Shown piece by piece: positions 1 through 10,127 of a stretch of 44,700 nt of DNA. Within the stretch, counting starts at the first letter, position 1, and each line of letters opens with the position of its first letter. The position numbers and the translations under genes are program-made. Source of the stretch: Clostridia bacterium. GTDB lineage: Bacteria > Bacillota > Clostridia > Christensenellales > CAG-138. The notes below the pieces were generated by a model. It saw only the letters and a list, made by a program, of their open reading frames with translations, searched no databases and was not told the DNA's origin. Where the stretch lies: contig JAFXVP010000049.1 in NCBI GenBank assembly GCA_017524445.1, forward strand, positions 1 through 44,700. Reading direction: 5' to 3'.

Positions 1-2
1 CG

Positions 3-74
3 CCGGATCCCACCGAGGAACCCACCGAGGATCCCACCGAGGATCCCTCGCCGGAGCCTTCGACGGAACCATAG
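3..74 (+). CDS. C-terminal end of a Pro/Thr/Glu/Asp-rich protein (partial)
   Basis: The third reading frame is open from the window edge to a TAG at 72-74 and encodes a short acidic tail built on the tandem tetrapeptide PTED/PTEE (three near-identical copies, then PSPEPSTEP). Perfect 12-nt repetition of the DNA supports a coding microrepeat. Such tails are seen at the ends of surface or structural proteins; what the rest of the protein is lies outside the window. It sits 94 bp before the eCIS DUF4255 gene on the same strand, so it is probably the preceding gene of the same locus. Confidence 0.6.
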   Translation, partial: PDPTEEPTEDPTEDPSPEPSTEP

Positions 75-168
75 TCGGCGCCTGCGTCCTCTGACGAAGG
101 CGTGGGAGACAGATTGCGGTGCAGGATGCATTCGCGGGAATGAAACGGGAAAGAGAAGGGAGAACGCT

Positions 169-756
169 ATGGCGGACTATACGGCTTTAACGGAGGCGGG
201 CACCGCGCTCGTAGAGCTTTTGCGTGAGAACCTGACTCCGGAACCATTGGGAAATCGGGAGTTGATCAGCCTGTGCTCGCCGCATGAAAGCGAAAACAAC
301 CAGCTGACGCTCTTTCTCTACCACATCGAGGAGGAGGCGCAGAGCCTGACCTCCGGCTATTACAGCGTGGACAGCGAAACGGAGCGCATCCGTCCGGCAC
401 AGTACATCCTGCATTTTCTGATGACGCCGCATTCCAAGGCGCCGACCCAGATGAAGGAGGCGGACTGCTATCGGATCATGGGGGCGGCACTGCAGACGAT
501 CCGCGACAATCCGGTCATCCCGCAGCGATTTCTTTCCGGCTCCATTGCCTCGGAAAACGCGCGGCTCCATATCATGGTCGACCGGACGAGCATGGAGCAG
601 CTGCTCAAGATCTGGAACAACACGTCGAAGGACTACAAGCTTTCGGCGGTGGTGACGGTGACGGGCGTGACCATCGATTCCGGCGTCATGAGACACGTCA
701 CGCGCGTCAAGGAGGTCGTGATCGGCACGAAGGAAAAGAAGGAGGAGATCCAGTGA
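169..756 (+). CDS. DUF4255 (Pvc16_N) protein, eCIS sheath terminator/cap-like
   Basis: A 195-residue protein whose whole length matches what I know of the DUF4255/Pvc16 N-terminal family: the N-terminal helix with LVELLRENLTP, the NQLTLFLYHIEE strand, the PAQYILHFLMTPHS segment and the late MEQLLKIWN helix. In Photorhabdus virulence cassettes and antifeeding prophages the family member (Pvc16/Afp16) is needed to finish and cap the contractile sheath/tube. An AGAAGGGAG ribosome site precedes the ATG. It overlaps the next gene by GTGA and heads a tightly spaced run of eCIS genes. Identification as an eCIS part is strong because a PAAR-like protein, a Pvc15-type ATPase and a DUF4157 cargo follow. 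Confidence 0.9.
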   Translation: MADYTALTEAGTALVELLRENLTPEPLGNRELISLCSPHESENNQLTLFLYHIEEEAQSLTSGYYSVDSETERIRPAQYILHFLMTPHSKAPTQMKEADCYRIMGAALQTIRDNPVIPQRFLSGSIASENARLHIMVDRTSMEQLLKIWNNTSKDYKLSAVVTVTGVTIDSGVMRHVTRVKEVVIGTKEKKEEIQ

Positions 757-1496
757 TCCGGAGGATGGTAAGCGCGGCGTTTCTGCTGCGAGACGGTTTT
801 ACCGGCCGTACGCTGACCGGCTTCTCGGGCACGCGCTGTCTGTTGGACGGCAGGATCCTCAAACGCCCGACCTGGAAGCGGGAGGGCTATCTCGTGCTGA
901 CGGACCTCGAACCGGGCGAGCATGAACTGGTTGTGATGCGCAGCGGCTACCGCGACGAGCATTTGAAGCTCCATATCCGCGAAGACGCCGCGCTGGAGGA
1001 TACGATCTCCCTGAAACCGGGAGAGGGCTACCGCTTTCCGCCGGAGACGGTGCGCGTTTCCGTTTCGCTCCGCAGAGGAGAGAGCATCGCTTCCGGCGAA
1101 AGGATCTGGCTGGGATCAGTGCCGCGCACGCGGCTGGTTCTTGCGCAGGAGCGGGCGGAAGCCGGAGAGGCCCGGGCAAGACTGTTTTGCGAGGGCAGCG
1201 CGGCGCTGCTGCCGATCCCGGGGCATTTCCTGTTTTATGCGGACAAGACCGCGCCGGAACTTGTCTACCTGCGGCACTTGAGAGACGAGGAAGGCGAATT
1301 CTCGCCGCCGCCTGCATCGGCACATGTGCGCGGGACCGAACTGATCCCCGTGCAGCCGTACGAAGCGGACGCGGACGGAAATGTCCGTGTGCTGCTGAAG
1401 GAGCCCGGAACCCTCATCGGATTTTTTGACGGCAAGGTGTTTTCCGCGCAGCTGAACGTCGGACTTCAGACGCTTGTATGGAACACAGAGGAGTGA
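753..1496 (+). CDS. eCIS-associated protein of unknown function, beta-rich
   Basis: A 247-residue protein that I cannot assign to a named family. It starts at a GTG (753) that overlaps the stop of the DUF4255 gene; the GGAGGAG at 741-747 fits this start better than the in-frame ATG at 765. The N-terminal ~90 residues read like a small beta-sandwich of the carboxypeptidase-regulatory/PEGA type (GRTLTG...LLDG, then LVLTDLEPGEHELVVMRSGY). The rest alternates short strands with turns and has no signal peptide or membrane segment. Its place between the sheath terminator and the PAAR-like tip protein suggests a structural or fibre-like role in the particle, which is inference from position only. 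Confidence 0.6.
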   Translation: MIRRMVSAAFLLRDGFTGRTLTGFSGTRCLLDGRILKRPTWKREGYLVLTDLEPGEHELVVMRSGYRDEHLKLHIREDAALEDTISLKPGEGYRFPPETVRVSVSLRRGESIASGERIWLGSVPRTRLVLAQERAEAGEARARLFCEGSAALLPIPGHFLFYADKTAPELVYLRHLRDEEGEFSPPPASAHVRGTELIPVQPYEADADGNVRVLLKEPGTLIGFFDGKVFSAQLNVGLQTLVWNTEE

Positions 1497-1500
1497 TAGT

Positions 1501-1878
1501 ATGGCGAATCCTGCTGTGATGTCTTCGATCTGCATGTGTACCTTCGGGGCAGCGCCGCTGCCGCTGGCGGTTTCGTCCCAGCAGACGGTTCAGTGCATGA
1601 ACCTGAACGTGGCGACGATCATGGACAATAAGTTTCCGACATTCGGCATGTGCAGCTGTCCGAGCAACCCGGCAGTCATCGCGGCGACCGCAGCGAAGCT
1701 CGGCGTGTTTTCTCCCGCACCGTGCGTTCCGGCGATCATCGCGCCGTGGGCGCCGGGCGCGCCGACCGTGCTGGTATGCGGAAAGCCGCTGCTGAACAAT
1801 ACGTCCAAGCTCATGTGCACTTACGGCGGCGTGATCCAGATAAACTCGACGCCGGCGATGACGGTCAAAACCCCATAA
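1501..1878 (+). CDS. DUF4280 PAAR-like spike-tip protein
   Basis: A 125-residue protein of the DUF4280 (PAAR-like) family, recognised from the N-terminal MCTFG, the central CSCPSNP and the C-terminal LLNNTSKLMCTYGGVIQI motifs with many Ala/Pro/Gly turns and several Cys. In eCIS particles this family sits on the tip of the VgrG-like spike and sharpens it, often with bound metal. The ATG at 1501 follows the previous stop by four bases and is preceded by GAGGAG; a longer in-frame start at 1474 would lie inside the upstream gene and is not needed. Only nine bases separate it from the ATPase gene. Confidence 0.9.
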   Translation: MANPAVMSSICMCTFGAAPLPLAVSSQQTVQCMNLNVATIMDNKFPTFGMCSCPSNPAVIAATAAKLGVFSPAPCVPAIIAPWAPGAPTVLVCGKPLLNNTSKLMCTYGGVIQINSTPAMTVKTP

Positions 1879-1887
1879 GGAGCAGCT

Positions 1888-4032
<2,145 letters not shown>

Positions 4033-4037
4033 GACGA

Positions 4038-5432
4038 ATGCAGACCGTTTTGATCATTGTGCTTGCGGCGCTTTTGCTGTGTGCCGCAGCAGCTCTCCTT
4101 CTGATCCTGTTTTTGGTCCTGCTGCCGATGAGAAGACTGACCAGGCTTGCGGAAACGGCTGAAAACCGGGACCCGGAATCATTGCAGGCGGAAGCCGAAC
4201 GGATCGGCGGCGCGCCCGGAAGGGCGGCGAAGGCGCTGATCGGAACCTGCGAAGAAACCGTGACGCGAACAAGCGCGCGATCCGATGCAGACCCGACCGC
4301 GGAGGAGCGCTATCGTTCCGCGGTGGTCGACGAGATCGGCGCATCGCTCATGCCGCGGGAGCTGAAAAACCGGCTTGCCAATCTGACCTTCTCGCTCAAA
4401 GGCTGCATACAGCCCGGAAAGCGCAGAAGCTGCATGTTCTACGATCATTTCTTTCTTGATGAAAACACCGTCTGCCTTTCCGTCGGACAGGTTCCGGGGG
4501 TCGGTATCGCGGAGGCGCTGCTTGCTCTGGTCGCGCAGACCACGATCAGAAGCCAGCTCCGCATGGGACGGTCTTTGACCGCTGCCATGTCGGACGTCAA
4601 TGCGCAGCTCTACGAGCTGGGCGGACAGAACAGCGTGAACGCGCTCGTCTGCGTGCTGAGTACCGTGAACGGTCGTTTTACCTTTGTCAACGCCGGCGGC
4701 ACGCTGCCGCTGCTGATGCGAAGCGAGGAGCGCTATGAGTGGCTCAACACGCCCGTCTACGATCCCCTCGGTGCGAATGAGAGCGTTAGCTACCGCGCCG
4801 AGATCATGCGGCTGAATCAGGGCGATCGCCTGTTCCTTTACACCTCCGAACTGGGAGAGATGAAGAACAGCGACGGTGCGCTTTTCCGCGATACGGAGCT
4901 TATGTCGGTGCTGAACCGAAGCCGGAACCTGTGCCGCAGCACAGAAGGGCTTTTGGGTTTTGTGCAGAATGAAGTCTCTGCTTTCTGCGAGAGCGGCGAC
5001 GACGTTCTGAGCTATGTCGCAATGGCGCTTGAGTACATCAAGGGCAACCGCGACTTTGTGTTTACGCTTGTACGCTCCGTTCCGGAGGAGGCGCCGCTCG
5101 TGACCGCGTTCATGCGCAAGACCCTTGAAGAAGGCAAGATCGCGCCGAAGGACCAGGCAAAACACATTCTGCTCACGGACGAGATGTTTACGCTTTGCTG
5201 CCGTGCCTGCGGAACGGAAACGGACGTCAAGATCGAATGCGCGATCAAGCCGGAGGAGAACATCCTGCACCTGAGAATGTTCGCGCCGATGGACGGAAAG
5301 GATCCGCTTGATATCGGAAGCGACGCCTCGGGCGGCGCCGCGGCGAACTATATCCGCACCCATACGAAACGGGCCGCGTTCGAGGCTGGCGTCGGCAGGG
5401 ATATGCTCGAGATCATCTCCGAGCTTTCATAA
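4038..5432 (+). CDS. membrane-anchored, degenerate SpoIIE/PP2C plus HATPase-like protein
   Basis: A 464-residue protein. One strong N-terminal membrane helix (about residues 3-30) anchors it with the bulk in the cytoplasm. Residues ~95-330 have the SpoIIE/PP2C fold order, but the metal site looks broken: the usual GGDFYD is CMFYDH (Asp to Met at 133, D136 kept), GDVSGKG is GQVPGVG (Asp to Gln at 151), and YTDG is YTSE (Asp to Ser at 270); the late DD pair (321-322) survives. The C-terminal ~130 residues resemble the RsbW-type HATPase_c fold, again without a clear N-box Asn or GLGL lid. I read it as a pseudo-phosphatase/pseudo-kinase partner of the next gene. AAGGAG lies 10 bases upstream; it follows the ATPase gene by five bases. 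Confidence 0.75.
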   Translation: MQTVLIIVLAALLLCAAAALLLILFLVLLPMRRLTRLAETAENRDPESLQAEAERIGGAPGRAAKALIGTCEETVTRTSARSDADPTAEERYRSAVVDEIGASLMPRELKNRLANLTFSLKGCIQPGKRRSCMFYDHFFLDENTVCLSVGQVPGVGIAEALLALVAQTTIRSQLRMGRSLTAAMSDVNAQLYELGGQNSVNALVCVLSTVNGRFTFVNAGGTLPLLMRSEERYEWLNTPVYDPLGANESVSYRAEIMRLNQGDRLFLYTSELGEMKNSDGALFRDTELMSVLNRSRNLCRSTEGLLGFVQNEVSAFCESGDDVLSYVAMALEYIKGNRDFVFTLVRSVPEEAPLVTAFMRKTLEEGKIAPKDQAKHILLTDEMFTLCCRACGTETDVKIECAIKPEENILHLRMFAPMDGKDPLDIGSDASGGAAANYIRTHTKRAAFEAGVGRDMLEIISELS

Positions 5433-5471
5433 GCGCCGCCGCGGCAGAGACATGGAAAGGAGGCCTTTCGG

Positions 5472-7139
5472 ATGAAGAGGACGAAGAAAAACAAGCTGAG
5501 CACGAAGCTGATGGTCGGCGTGCTGCTGTTCGCGCTGTTTATCCTGATCTGCACTTCGGCAGCCGTGGGGATCTATTCTTCCAACGTCGAAATCAAGGAA
5601 CTGACCGCAAACGCGTTTGCGATTTCCCGTTCCGGCGCCCGTATGATCAACGGCGACCGGGTCCGGGATTATATGACCGTCACCGATACCAAGGAGAACG
5701 GGGACAAGATCTATTATTGCGACGAGTACTATAACGAGGTCTTAAACTTTCTGAACGCCATTCAGGATGAGAACGATTTCGTCATGTATTATTACGTCTG
5801 CGTACCGGTTGACGAAGGCCTGTTCTTTATATGGGACTCCACGAGCTCAAAGAACCCGCTGCCGCAGGGCTTTATCGAGGACATTCAACCCAAGGAAAGG
5901 AAAGCGGCGGAGCTTGCGTTCAGCCGCACGCCGGAGGAAAAATACGTGCGGGTCTCGGATAAAGTCTGGGGCAATCTGCTCACGGCGTATGCCCCCGTAT
6001 ATGACAGCAGCGGCGAGCCCGTCGCGCTGGTCGGTACAGATCTTTCGGTAGACCAGATGCTCAGGAAATTCAGCAACTACCTGGGATTGATCTTTTCCTC
6101 GATCCTTGTCGTGACCGGGATCGGCGTTCTGCTGCTGTTCAAGGTCATCCGGCGGGTGGTCATCGATCCGATCGAAAAACTCAACAACGCGGTCGGAAGC
6201 GAGGTCGGTACGCTGCGGGGCGAAACCCGCTTCGATCCAGAGATCCACACCGGCGATGAGCTCGAGGAGCTTGCGGATTCCTTCCGCAGGATGGACGACG
6301 ATCTCCACGATTATATCGGGCAACTGACGTCCGTGACGGCTGACCGCGAGCGTATCAGCGCGGAGCTCGGCCTTGCAAAACGCATCCAGGCCAGGATCCT
6401 TCCCAACGATTATCCGGCGTTTCCGGAAAGGAACGATTTCGATATCTATGCTTCGCTCAAACCCTGCGAGCAGATCGGCGGCGACTTCTACGACTTTTTC
6501 CTCGTCGACGACGACCATCTGGCCATGGTAGTCGGCAGTGTCTCCGCACAGGGCATTCCCGCCGCGCTCAACATGGTCATTCTCGAGACGCTGATCAAGA
6601 GCCGCACGATGCAGAGCTTCACGCCCGCGGACGTGCTGCAAAGCGTCAGCGAACAGATGCTCTCGTACAAGACGGGGCTGTCATCCGCCGTTTGGCTTGC
6701 CGTTCTCCAGCTGTCCTCCGGCAAGGGGATCGCCATCAATGCCGGATACGGATCTCCCTTCCTGCGCAGGGAGGGAAAGCAGTTCGAACAGCTGGAGTAT
6801 CAGAACTTCCCCGAGATCGGCGCAACGGAGAGCTTCCGCTATCGCGACCACGGATTCCAGCTCTATCCGGGAGACAGCGTGTTCATATTCTCCGACGGCG
6901 TTCGGAACGCGCGCAATCATAAAGACGAGCGCTTCGGAGATCAGCGCGTGCTCGAACTTTTAAACCGCGAGCCGGAAGCGACGCCCAGCGTGCTGATCCA
7001 GTCCTTGAAACAGGCAGTGGATCGTTTCCGCGAAGACGAATCGCAGCCAGACGACATCACCATGCTCTGCCTGAAATATTACGGAACAGACGAGAGCAAA
7101 ACGGAACCGATCCGATCCGTTTTCGACGATGAGACCTGA
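5472..7139 (+). CDS. CACHE-HAMP-SpoIIE/PP2C membrane sensor
   Basis: A 555-residue protein with the order TM1 (about 10-35), extracytoplasmic CACHE-like sensor (about 40-195), TM2 (about 200-222), HAMP (about 223-275, with IDPIEKLNNAV and GDELEELADSF) and a C-terminal SpoIIE phosphatase domain (about 290-545). It would sense something outside and act on a phosphoprotein inside, as in partner-switching pathways. Metal residues are mostly present: GGDFYD (D338, D341), SDG (D475) and PDD (D527, D528). However the GDVSGKG motif reads GSVSAQG, with Ser356 in place of the Asp. So activity may be altered. AAGGAGG precedes the ATG. Forty bases from the previous gene; no promoter seen between them. 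Confidence 0.88.
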   Translation: MKRTKKNKLSTKLMVGVLLFALFILICTSAAVGIYSSNVEIKELTANAFAISRSGARMINGDRVRDYMTVTDTKENGDKIYYCDEYYNEVLNFLNAIQDENDFVMYYYVCVPVDEGLFFIWDSTSSKNPLPQGFIEDIQPKERKAAELAFSRTPEEKYVRVSDKVWGNLLTAYAPVYDSSGEPVALVGTDLSVDQMLRKFSNYLGLIFSSILVVTGIGVLLLFKVIRRVVIDPIEKLNNAVGSEVGTLRGETRFDPEIHTGDELEELADSFRRMDDDLHDYIGQLTSVTADRERISAELGLAKRIQARILPNDYPAFPERNDFDIYASLKPCEQIGGDFYDFFLVDDDHLAMVVGSVSAQGIPAALNMVILETLIKSRTMQSFTPADVLQSVSEQMLSYKTGLSSAVWLAVLQLSSGKGIAINAGYGSPFLRREGKQFEQLEYQNFPEIGATESFRYRDHGFQLYPGDSVFIFSDGVRNARNHKDERFGDQRVLELLNREPEATPSVLIQSLKQAVDRFREDESQPDDITMLCLKYYGTDESKTEPIRSVFDDET

Positions 7140-7185
7140 CGGAAGCGGCGGGAACGCCCGCCTTCGCCCTGCTCTCAATATCTGC

Positions 7186-7214
7186 TTGAACTGCATCGGA
7201 TCATATGATATATT
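7186..7214 (+). promoter_or_regulatory. sigma-A-type promoter before the cargo gene
   Basis: TTGAAC at 7186-7191 and TATATT at 7209-7214 are separated by exactly 17 bases. This places a transcription start near 7221, about 75 bases before the cargo ATG. It follows a GC-rich hairpin (GGCGGG / CCCGCC, about 7147-7163) that lacks a T-run. The cargo and chaperone-like genes could thus be expressed apart from the structural operon. Confidence 0.6.
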
Positions 7215-7296
7215 ATGATATGGGATAACAGGCAGATCTTTGCGATATGATCCCGTGTCAGATGCGTTTCGATCACCGACGACCGAGGGAATGACC

Positions 7297-9051
7297 ATGA
7301 CACGTACTTACGTACAACGAAAACCCGCCCAAAGGCAGGAAGCGCCGAAACAGAGACCGACCGATCCCGCGCAGGGATCTTTAACGGCGTTCGGTGCAGA
7401 CCTGTCGTCTTCCGGCGCGTCCGGCAATCCGGTCGATCTTCCCGGGGCGATCCGGGAGAAGTTTGAGAACGCCTTCGGGGCGGACCTTTCCGCGGTCCGG
7501 CTGTATCGGAGTCAGGCGGTTGCCGACGCAGGCGCGCAGGCCGTGACCATGGGGGAAAAGGTGGCGTTTGCCCCCGGCATGCTCGACTTTTCAAGCCGCT
7601 CCGGTCAGACCCTTCTCGGGCATGAGCTGAGCCACGTTGTTTCGCAGCAGCGTGGCGAGGTCACCGGTTCCGGCTTTTTGAACGATCCGGCGCTGGAAGC
7701 CAGGGCGGACCGCGAAGGCGCCATGGCCGCCGCGGGTGAAAAGATCGCAATGCCGACGGCAGCCCTGTCGCCGGTCACCGCAGCCGGCGCGTCCGGCCCC
7801 ATGCAGGCGAAAAAGGACATCGACGGCATGGCGGCTACTTACGGCGGACGCGGTCGTGCCAGCAGGCCGGCCAACTCAATTTTGAACAGTGGGATCGGAC
7901 CCGACCAAAACGCTTATCAAAACATCGGTGAAACGGCGCACAACCCGAGTTGGTTTTCGAAAAAGGTGAAGGGCGGCACCGACTATGTCGCCGCAGCCCA
8001 GCACGGGCTTAATTCGGCGTCGAAGTTTACGGACACGCATTATGCCCGTACAAATCCGGACGTGCTGAAAGACGGAGGAACGTGGGGCGCGACGCCTGTG
8101 GCGTCCTTCGCGTCCGGCGGACTCGGGGTTCTTTCCGGTCTCATGGGTACATACACCGGCTTCACCTCGATGATTCGAAGTCTGCGGAACAGGAAAGCCG
8201 GCGCAAGCAAAAAAGACGCGGCTGAGGGCGGCTTGCAGATGCTCGCCGGTCTAGGCAACATCGGTTCCGGCGGCGCTTCCATCGCAAAGGCCGTTTCTTC
8301 CACGGCTGCGACCGCGCTGAAAGCGGGGGGCAGCCTGCAGAATCTCGTGCCGGGGCTGTCCATTGCAACAGGCGGCGTCAACGCCCTCCTCGGGCTTTCT
8401 CAGCTGCAGCGGGCCAGTAATCGGAAGGGCGAAATCGAAGAGCAGATGGGAAATATGGTTCCGGAAGGCCCGAATGGAACCTTATCCGATGATCAGAAAA
8501 TGATGCTGCGCACGATGAGACATGGCAGAGAGGTGCAGAAGAGAAACGCGATCCTCGGAGGAACCAAGGTGCTTGGCGGCGGGCTTTCCGCCATTGGCGG
8601 AGTGTTATCTTTGGGCGGCGTAACGTCGGCTGCCGGTCTGGGTTTAGGCGCCGCCGGCGCGCTCGTCAACGGGCTCGGCTCCATCTATAATATCTGGAAA
8701 AACCGTCGGCTTCGCAAGGACGCGATCGCGCAGGAGTACGGCGGAAGGAGCTACAGCGAAGTGCTGAAAGACGTCAGGGCCAATGCCGGAGGCGGCAAAT
8801 ATATCAGCAGACGCAACGCATGGAAGATCTTCCTGAAAAGCAAGACAAATCCCAACATGAGCGAGGATGAGCTGTACGCGGATATTCGCAAACGCCGTGC
8901 CGCGCATATGCTGCATCAGGCCGTTGCCGGAGACGCCACTGCAGCAGCTTTCATAGAGTCCATGGGCGTCAAACCGAATGCACAGACCGCCAGCGGCAGC
9001 CCGACCTTCGCCGAAGGCGCGCTGGATCTTCTGGCCGAAAAACTGAAATAA
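7297..9051 (+). CDS. DUF4157 eCIS cargo/effector protein
   Basis: A 584-residue protein with an N-terminal eCIS-core (DUF4157) module. Residues 1-45 are polar and Gln/Arg/Lys-rich; 49-70 carry the family signature (PGAIREKFE...GADLSAVRLY), and HELSH at 109-113 is the typical HExxH-like motif. In surveys of eCIS loci this domain marks cargo proteins, with the toxin activity in the C-terminus. Here the C-terminus has no enzyme motif I know but has Gly/Ala-rich hydrophobic stretches at about 310-390 and 420-470 and a helical end, which would fit membrane insertion (inference). GAGGGA fits the ATG at 7297 (six bases) better than the ATG at 7291. It has its own promoter, and its leader is duplicated at 9567-9846. 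Confidence 0.85.
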   Translation: MTRTYVQRKPAQRQEAPKQRPTDPAQGSLTAFGADLSSSGASGNPVDLPGAIREKFENAFGADLSAVRLYRSQAVADAGAQAVTMGEKVAFAPGMLDFSSRSGQTLLGHELSHVVSQQRGEVTGSGFLNDPALEARADREGAMAAAGEKIAMPTAALSPVTAAGASGPMQAKKDIDGMAATYGGRGRASRPANSILNSGIGPDQNAYQNIGETAHNPSWFSKKVKGGTDYVAAAQHGLNSASKFTDTHYARTNPDVLKDGGTWGATPVASFASGGLGVLSGLMGTYTGFTSMIRSLRNRKAGASKKDAAEGGLQMLAGLGNIGSGGASIAKAVSSTAATALKAGGSLQNLVPGLSIATGGVNALLGLSQLQRASNRKGEIEEQMGNMVPEGPNGTLSDDQKMMLRTMRHGREVQKRNAILGGTKVLGGGLSAIGGVLSLGGVTSAAGLGLGAAGALVNGLGSIYNIWKNRRLRKDAIAQEYGGRSYSEVLKDVRANAGGGKYISRRNAWKIFLKSKTNPNMSEDELYADIRKRRAAHMLHQAVAGDATAAAFIESMGVKPNAQTASGSPTFAEGALDLLAEKLK

Positions 9052-9066
9052 CGGGAGGACGTAAAC

Positions 9067-9534
9067 ATGAATGCAGATCAGGTCAAAACCATGATGGAGG
9101 AGCTGGAGGCACGTTTTCACAAACTGAACATCGAGACCGCGTGGCTTTCCGGCGAGGAAAACCAGATCGGGGAGACGCTGCGCGCGCTGCTGCCCGTGAC
9201 GAAAAAGGGCGAACATGTGCTGCTGGAGGTCATGGTGACCCGGCTCGATGAAGATATGGATCTTCTGGATCTGTTCACCAGTCTCATCATGGAGGTCGGC
9301 TCGGGGTACGAAGCGCTGAAAGAGGAAATGCTGGACTGGAATCTGGACAGCCCCATCGGCGCTTTCGGCATCTACCGTCCGAGCAGGACGTTCTACCACC
9401 GCTATACCTTCCCGTTCCCCTGCGGCGCATTGCCGGAGGAGCTCGCGACGCAGGCGGCATATTTGATCGACCGCTGCTACGACGTGGTCGCCGCCGTTTT
9501 CCCCGAAGCGGTCCGCATATCGGGGCACGACTGA
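9067..9534 (+). CDS. YbjN/type III chaperone-like small protein beside the cargo
   Basis: A 155-residue soluble acidic protein. The pattern of an N-terminal helix (VKTMMEELEARFHKLNIE), central strands, a middle helix (ALKEEMLDWNLDSPIG), the FYHRYTFPFPCGALPEE strand-turn and a last helix (AAYLIDRCYDVVAAVFPEA) fits the YbjN / Tir-chaperone-like fold, whose members include secretion chaperones. It begins 15 bases after the cargo gene with a GGGAGGA site, so the two are co-transcribed. I infer that it holds the cargo for loading into the eCIS tube; the family match is from pattern, not from a search. Confidence 0.6.
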   Translation: MNADQVKTMMEELEARFHKLNIETAWLSGEENQIGETLRALLPVTKKGEHVLLEVMVTRLDEDMDLLDLFTSLIMEVGSGYEALKEEMLDWNLDSPIGAFGIYRPSRTFYHRYTFPFPCGALPEELATQAAYLIDRCYDVVAAVFPEAVRISGHD

Positions 9535-9566
9535 TCGAAAAGTCGCGGTTTATCTGCCGCATCGGA

Positions 9567-9846
9567 TTCACTTTGACTACCGACGATTGAGGAAATGACC
9601 GTAACGCATTCTTATGAACAGCGAAAAGCCGTCCAAAGGCAGGAGACGCCGAAGCAGAAGTCGGATCTCAATCCCGCGCAGGGATATCCGACTGCGTTCG
9701 GCGCAGACCTGTCGTCTTCGGGCGCGTCCGGTTCTCCGGTCGATCTTCCCGGCGCGATCCGGGAAAAATTTGAGAACGCGTTCGGCACGGACCTTTCCGC
9801 GGTCCGGCTGTATCGGAGTCAGGCGGTTGCCGACGCGGGCGCGCAG
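9567..9846 (+). repeat. duplicated leader of the DUF4157 cargo gene
   Basis: This segment repeats about 7263-7542, including ~25 bases upstream of the start codon. By hand alignment the last ~150 bases differ at about a dozen positions, while the first ~90 bases are more diverged with a small indel. Similarity stops abruptly after a shared GGCGCGCAGG, marking the junction at about 9846-9848. Confidence 0.85.
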
Positions 9847-9882
9847 GTCTCTGCCGACCAGACCTTTTTCAGCCGGTCATAA
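9595..9882 (+). pseudogene. truncated second copy of the DUF4157 cargo gene
   Basis: From an ATG at 9595 (the position of the first of the two ATGs of the full gene; the second is GTA here) 95 codons are open. About 84 of them match the N-terminus of the 584-residue cargo, through LYRSQAVADAGAQ. The frame then runs into unrelated DNA that is antisense to another gene start and stops at 9880-9882. The HELSH region and everything after it are missing. The ribosome site GAGG is kept, so a short peptide could be made, but no DUF4157 fold is complete. It is a remnant of a second cargo gene or a duplication used as a swap point. Confidence 0.8.
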
Positions 9883-9944
9883 TAATCGCGCGGCGTCAGA
9901 CCGTTCGCGTCCCGGATCGTCGCCGTTTCCCAACCGTAAAACAT
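9847..9944 (-). pseudogene. 5' fragment of a leftward gene, cut by the cargo-leader junction
   Basis: Read on the minus strand from ATG 9944 there is a convincing gene start: a GGGAGGAA site, then about 33 codons beginning MFYGWETATIRDANG and continuing LTPRDYYDRLKKVW. The frame ends where the duplicated cargo leader begins (about 9847). The protein start is of a type I associate with small proteins of Clostridia, but I cannot name the family. It lies divergent to the WYL regulator gene, the usual position of a WYL-controlled target, so the regulator may have lost its neighbour. Confidence 0.6.
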
Positions 9945-10030
9945 TTGCTTCCTCCCGTCTTTACTGCATTCATTTTACCACATTTGTTCCGTTTGGGGAA
10001 TGAAAACTTCTCGCTGTCCCATAAAAGGCA

Positions 10031-10059
10031 TTGGTTTTCCAGGCGAACTGTGATACAAT
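10031..10059 (+). promoter_or_regulatory. promoter of the WYL regulator gene
   Basis: TTGGTT at 10031-10036 and TACAAT at 10054-10059 with a 17-base spacer, about 70 bases before the regulator ATG. Confidence 0.6.
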
Positions 10060-10127
10060 GCCGTTGAACCCATACCGTCTTTGGGAACGGTCATGAGTAA
10101 TGCCGCAGCGAGATTGGAGGGACAGGC

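Noticed and set aside
4179..5363. Long minus-strand open frame opposite the PP2C-HATPase gene, and similar ones opposite the MATE gene (14318-15523) and other genes.
   Set aside because: His/Arg-rich antisense frames without start signals or motifs; the sense frames carry recognisable domains.
7297..9051. The DUF4157 HELSH motif as proof of an active metalloprotease.
   Set aside because: The motif is typical of this leader domain, and no third metal ligand can be assigned by eye, so activity is not claimed.
9567..9944. An insertion sequence as cause of the cargo duplication.
   Set aside because: No transposase frame, terminal inverted repeats or target duplication is visible at either end.
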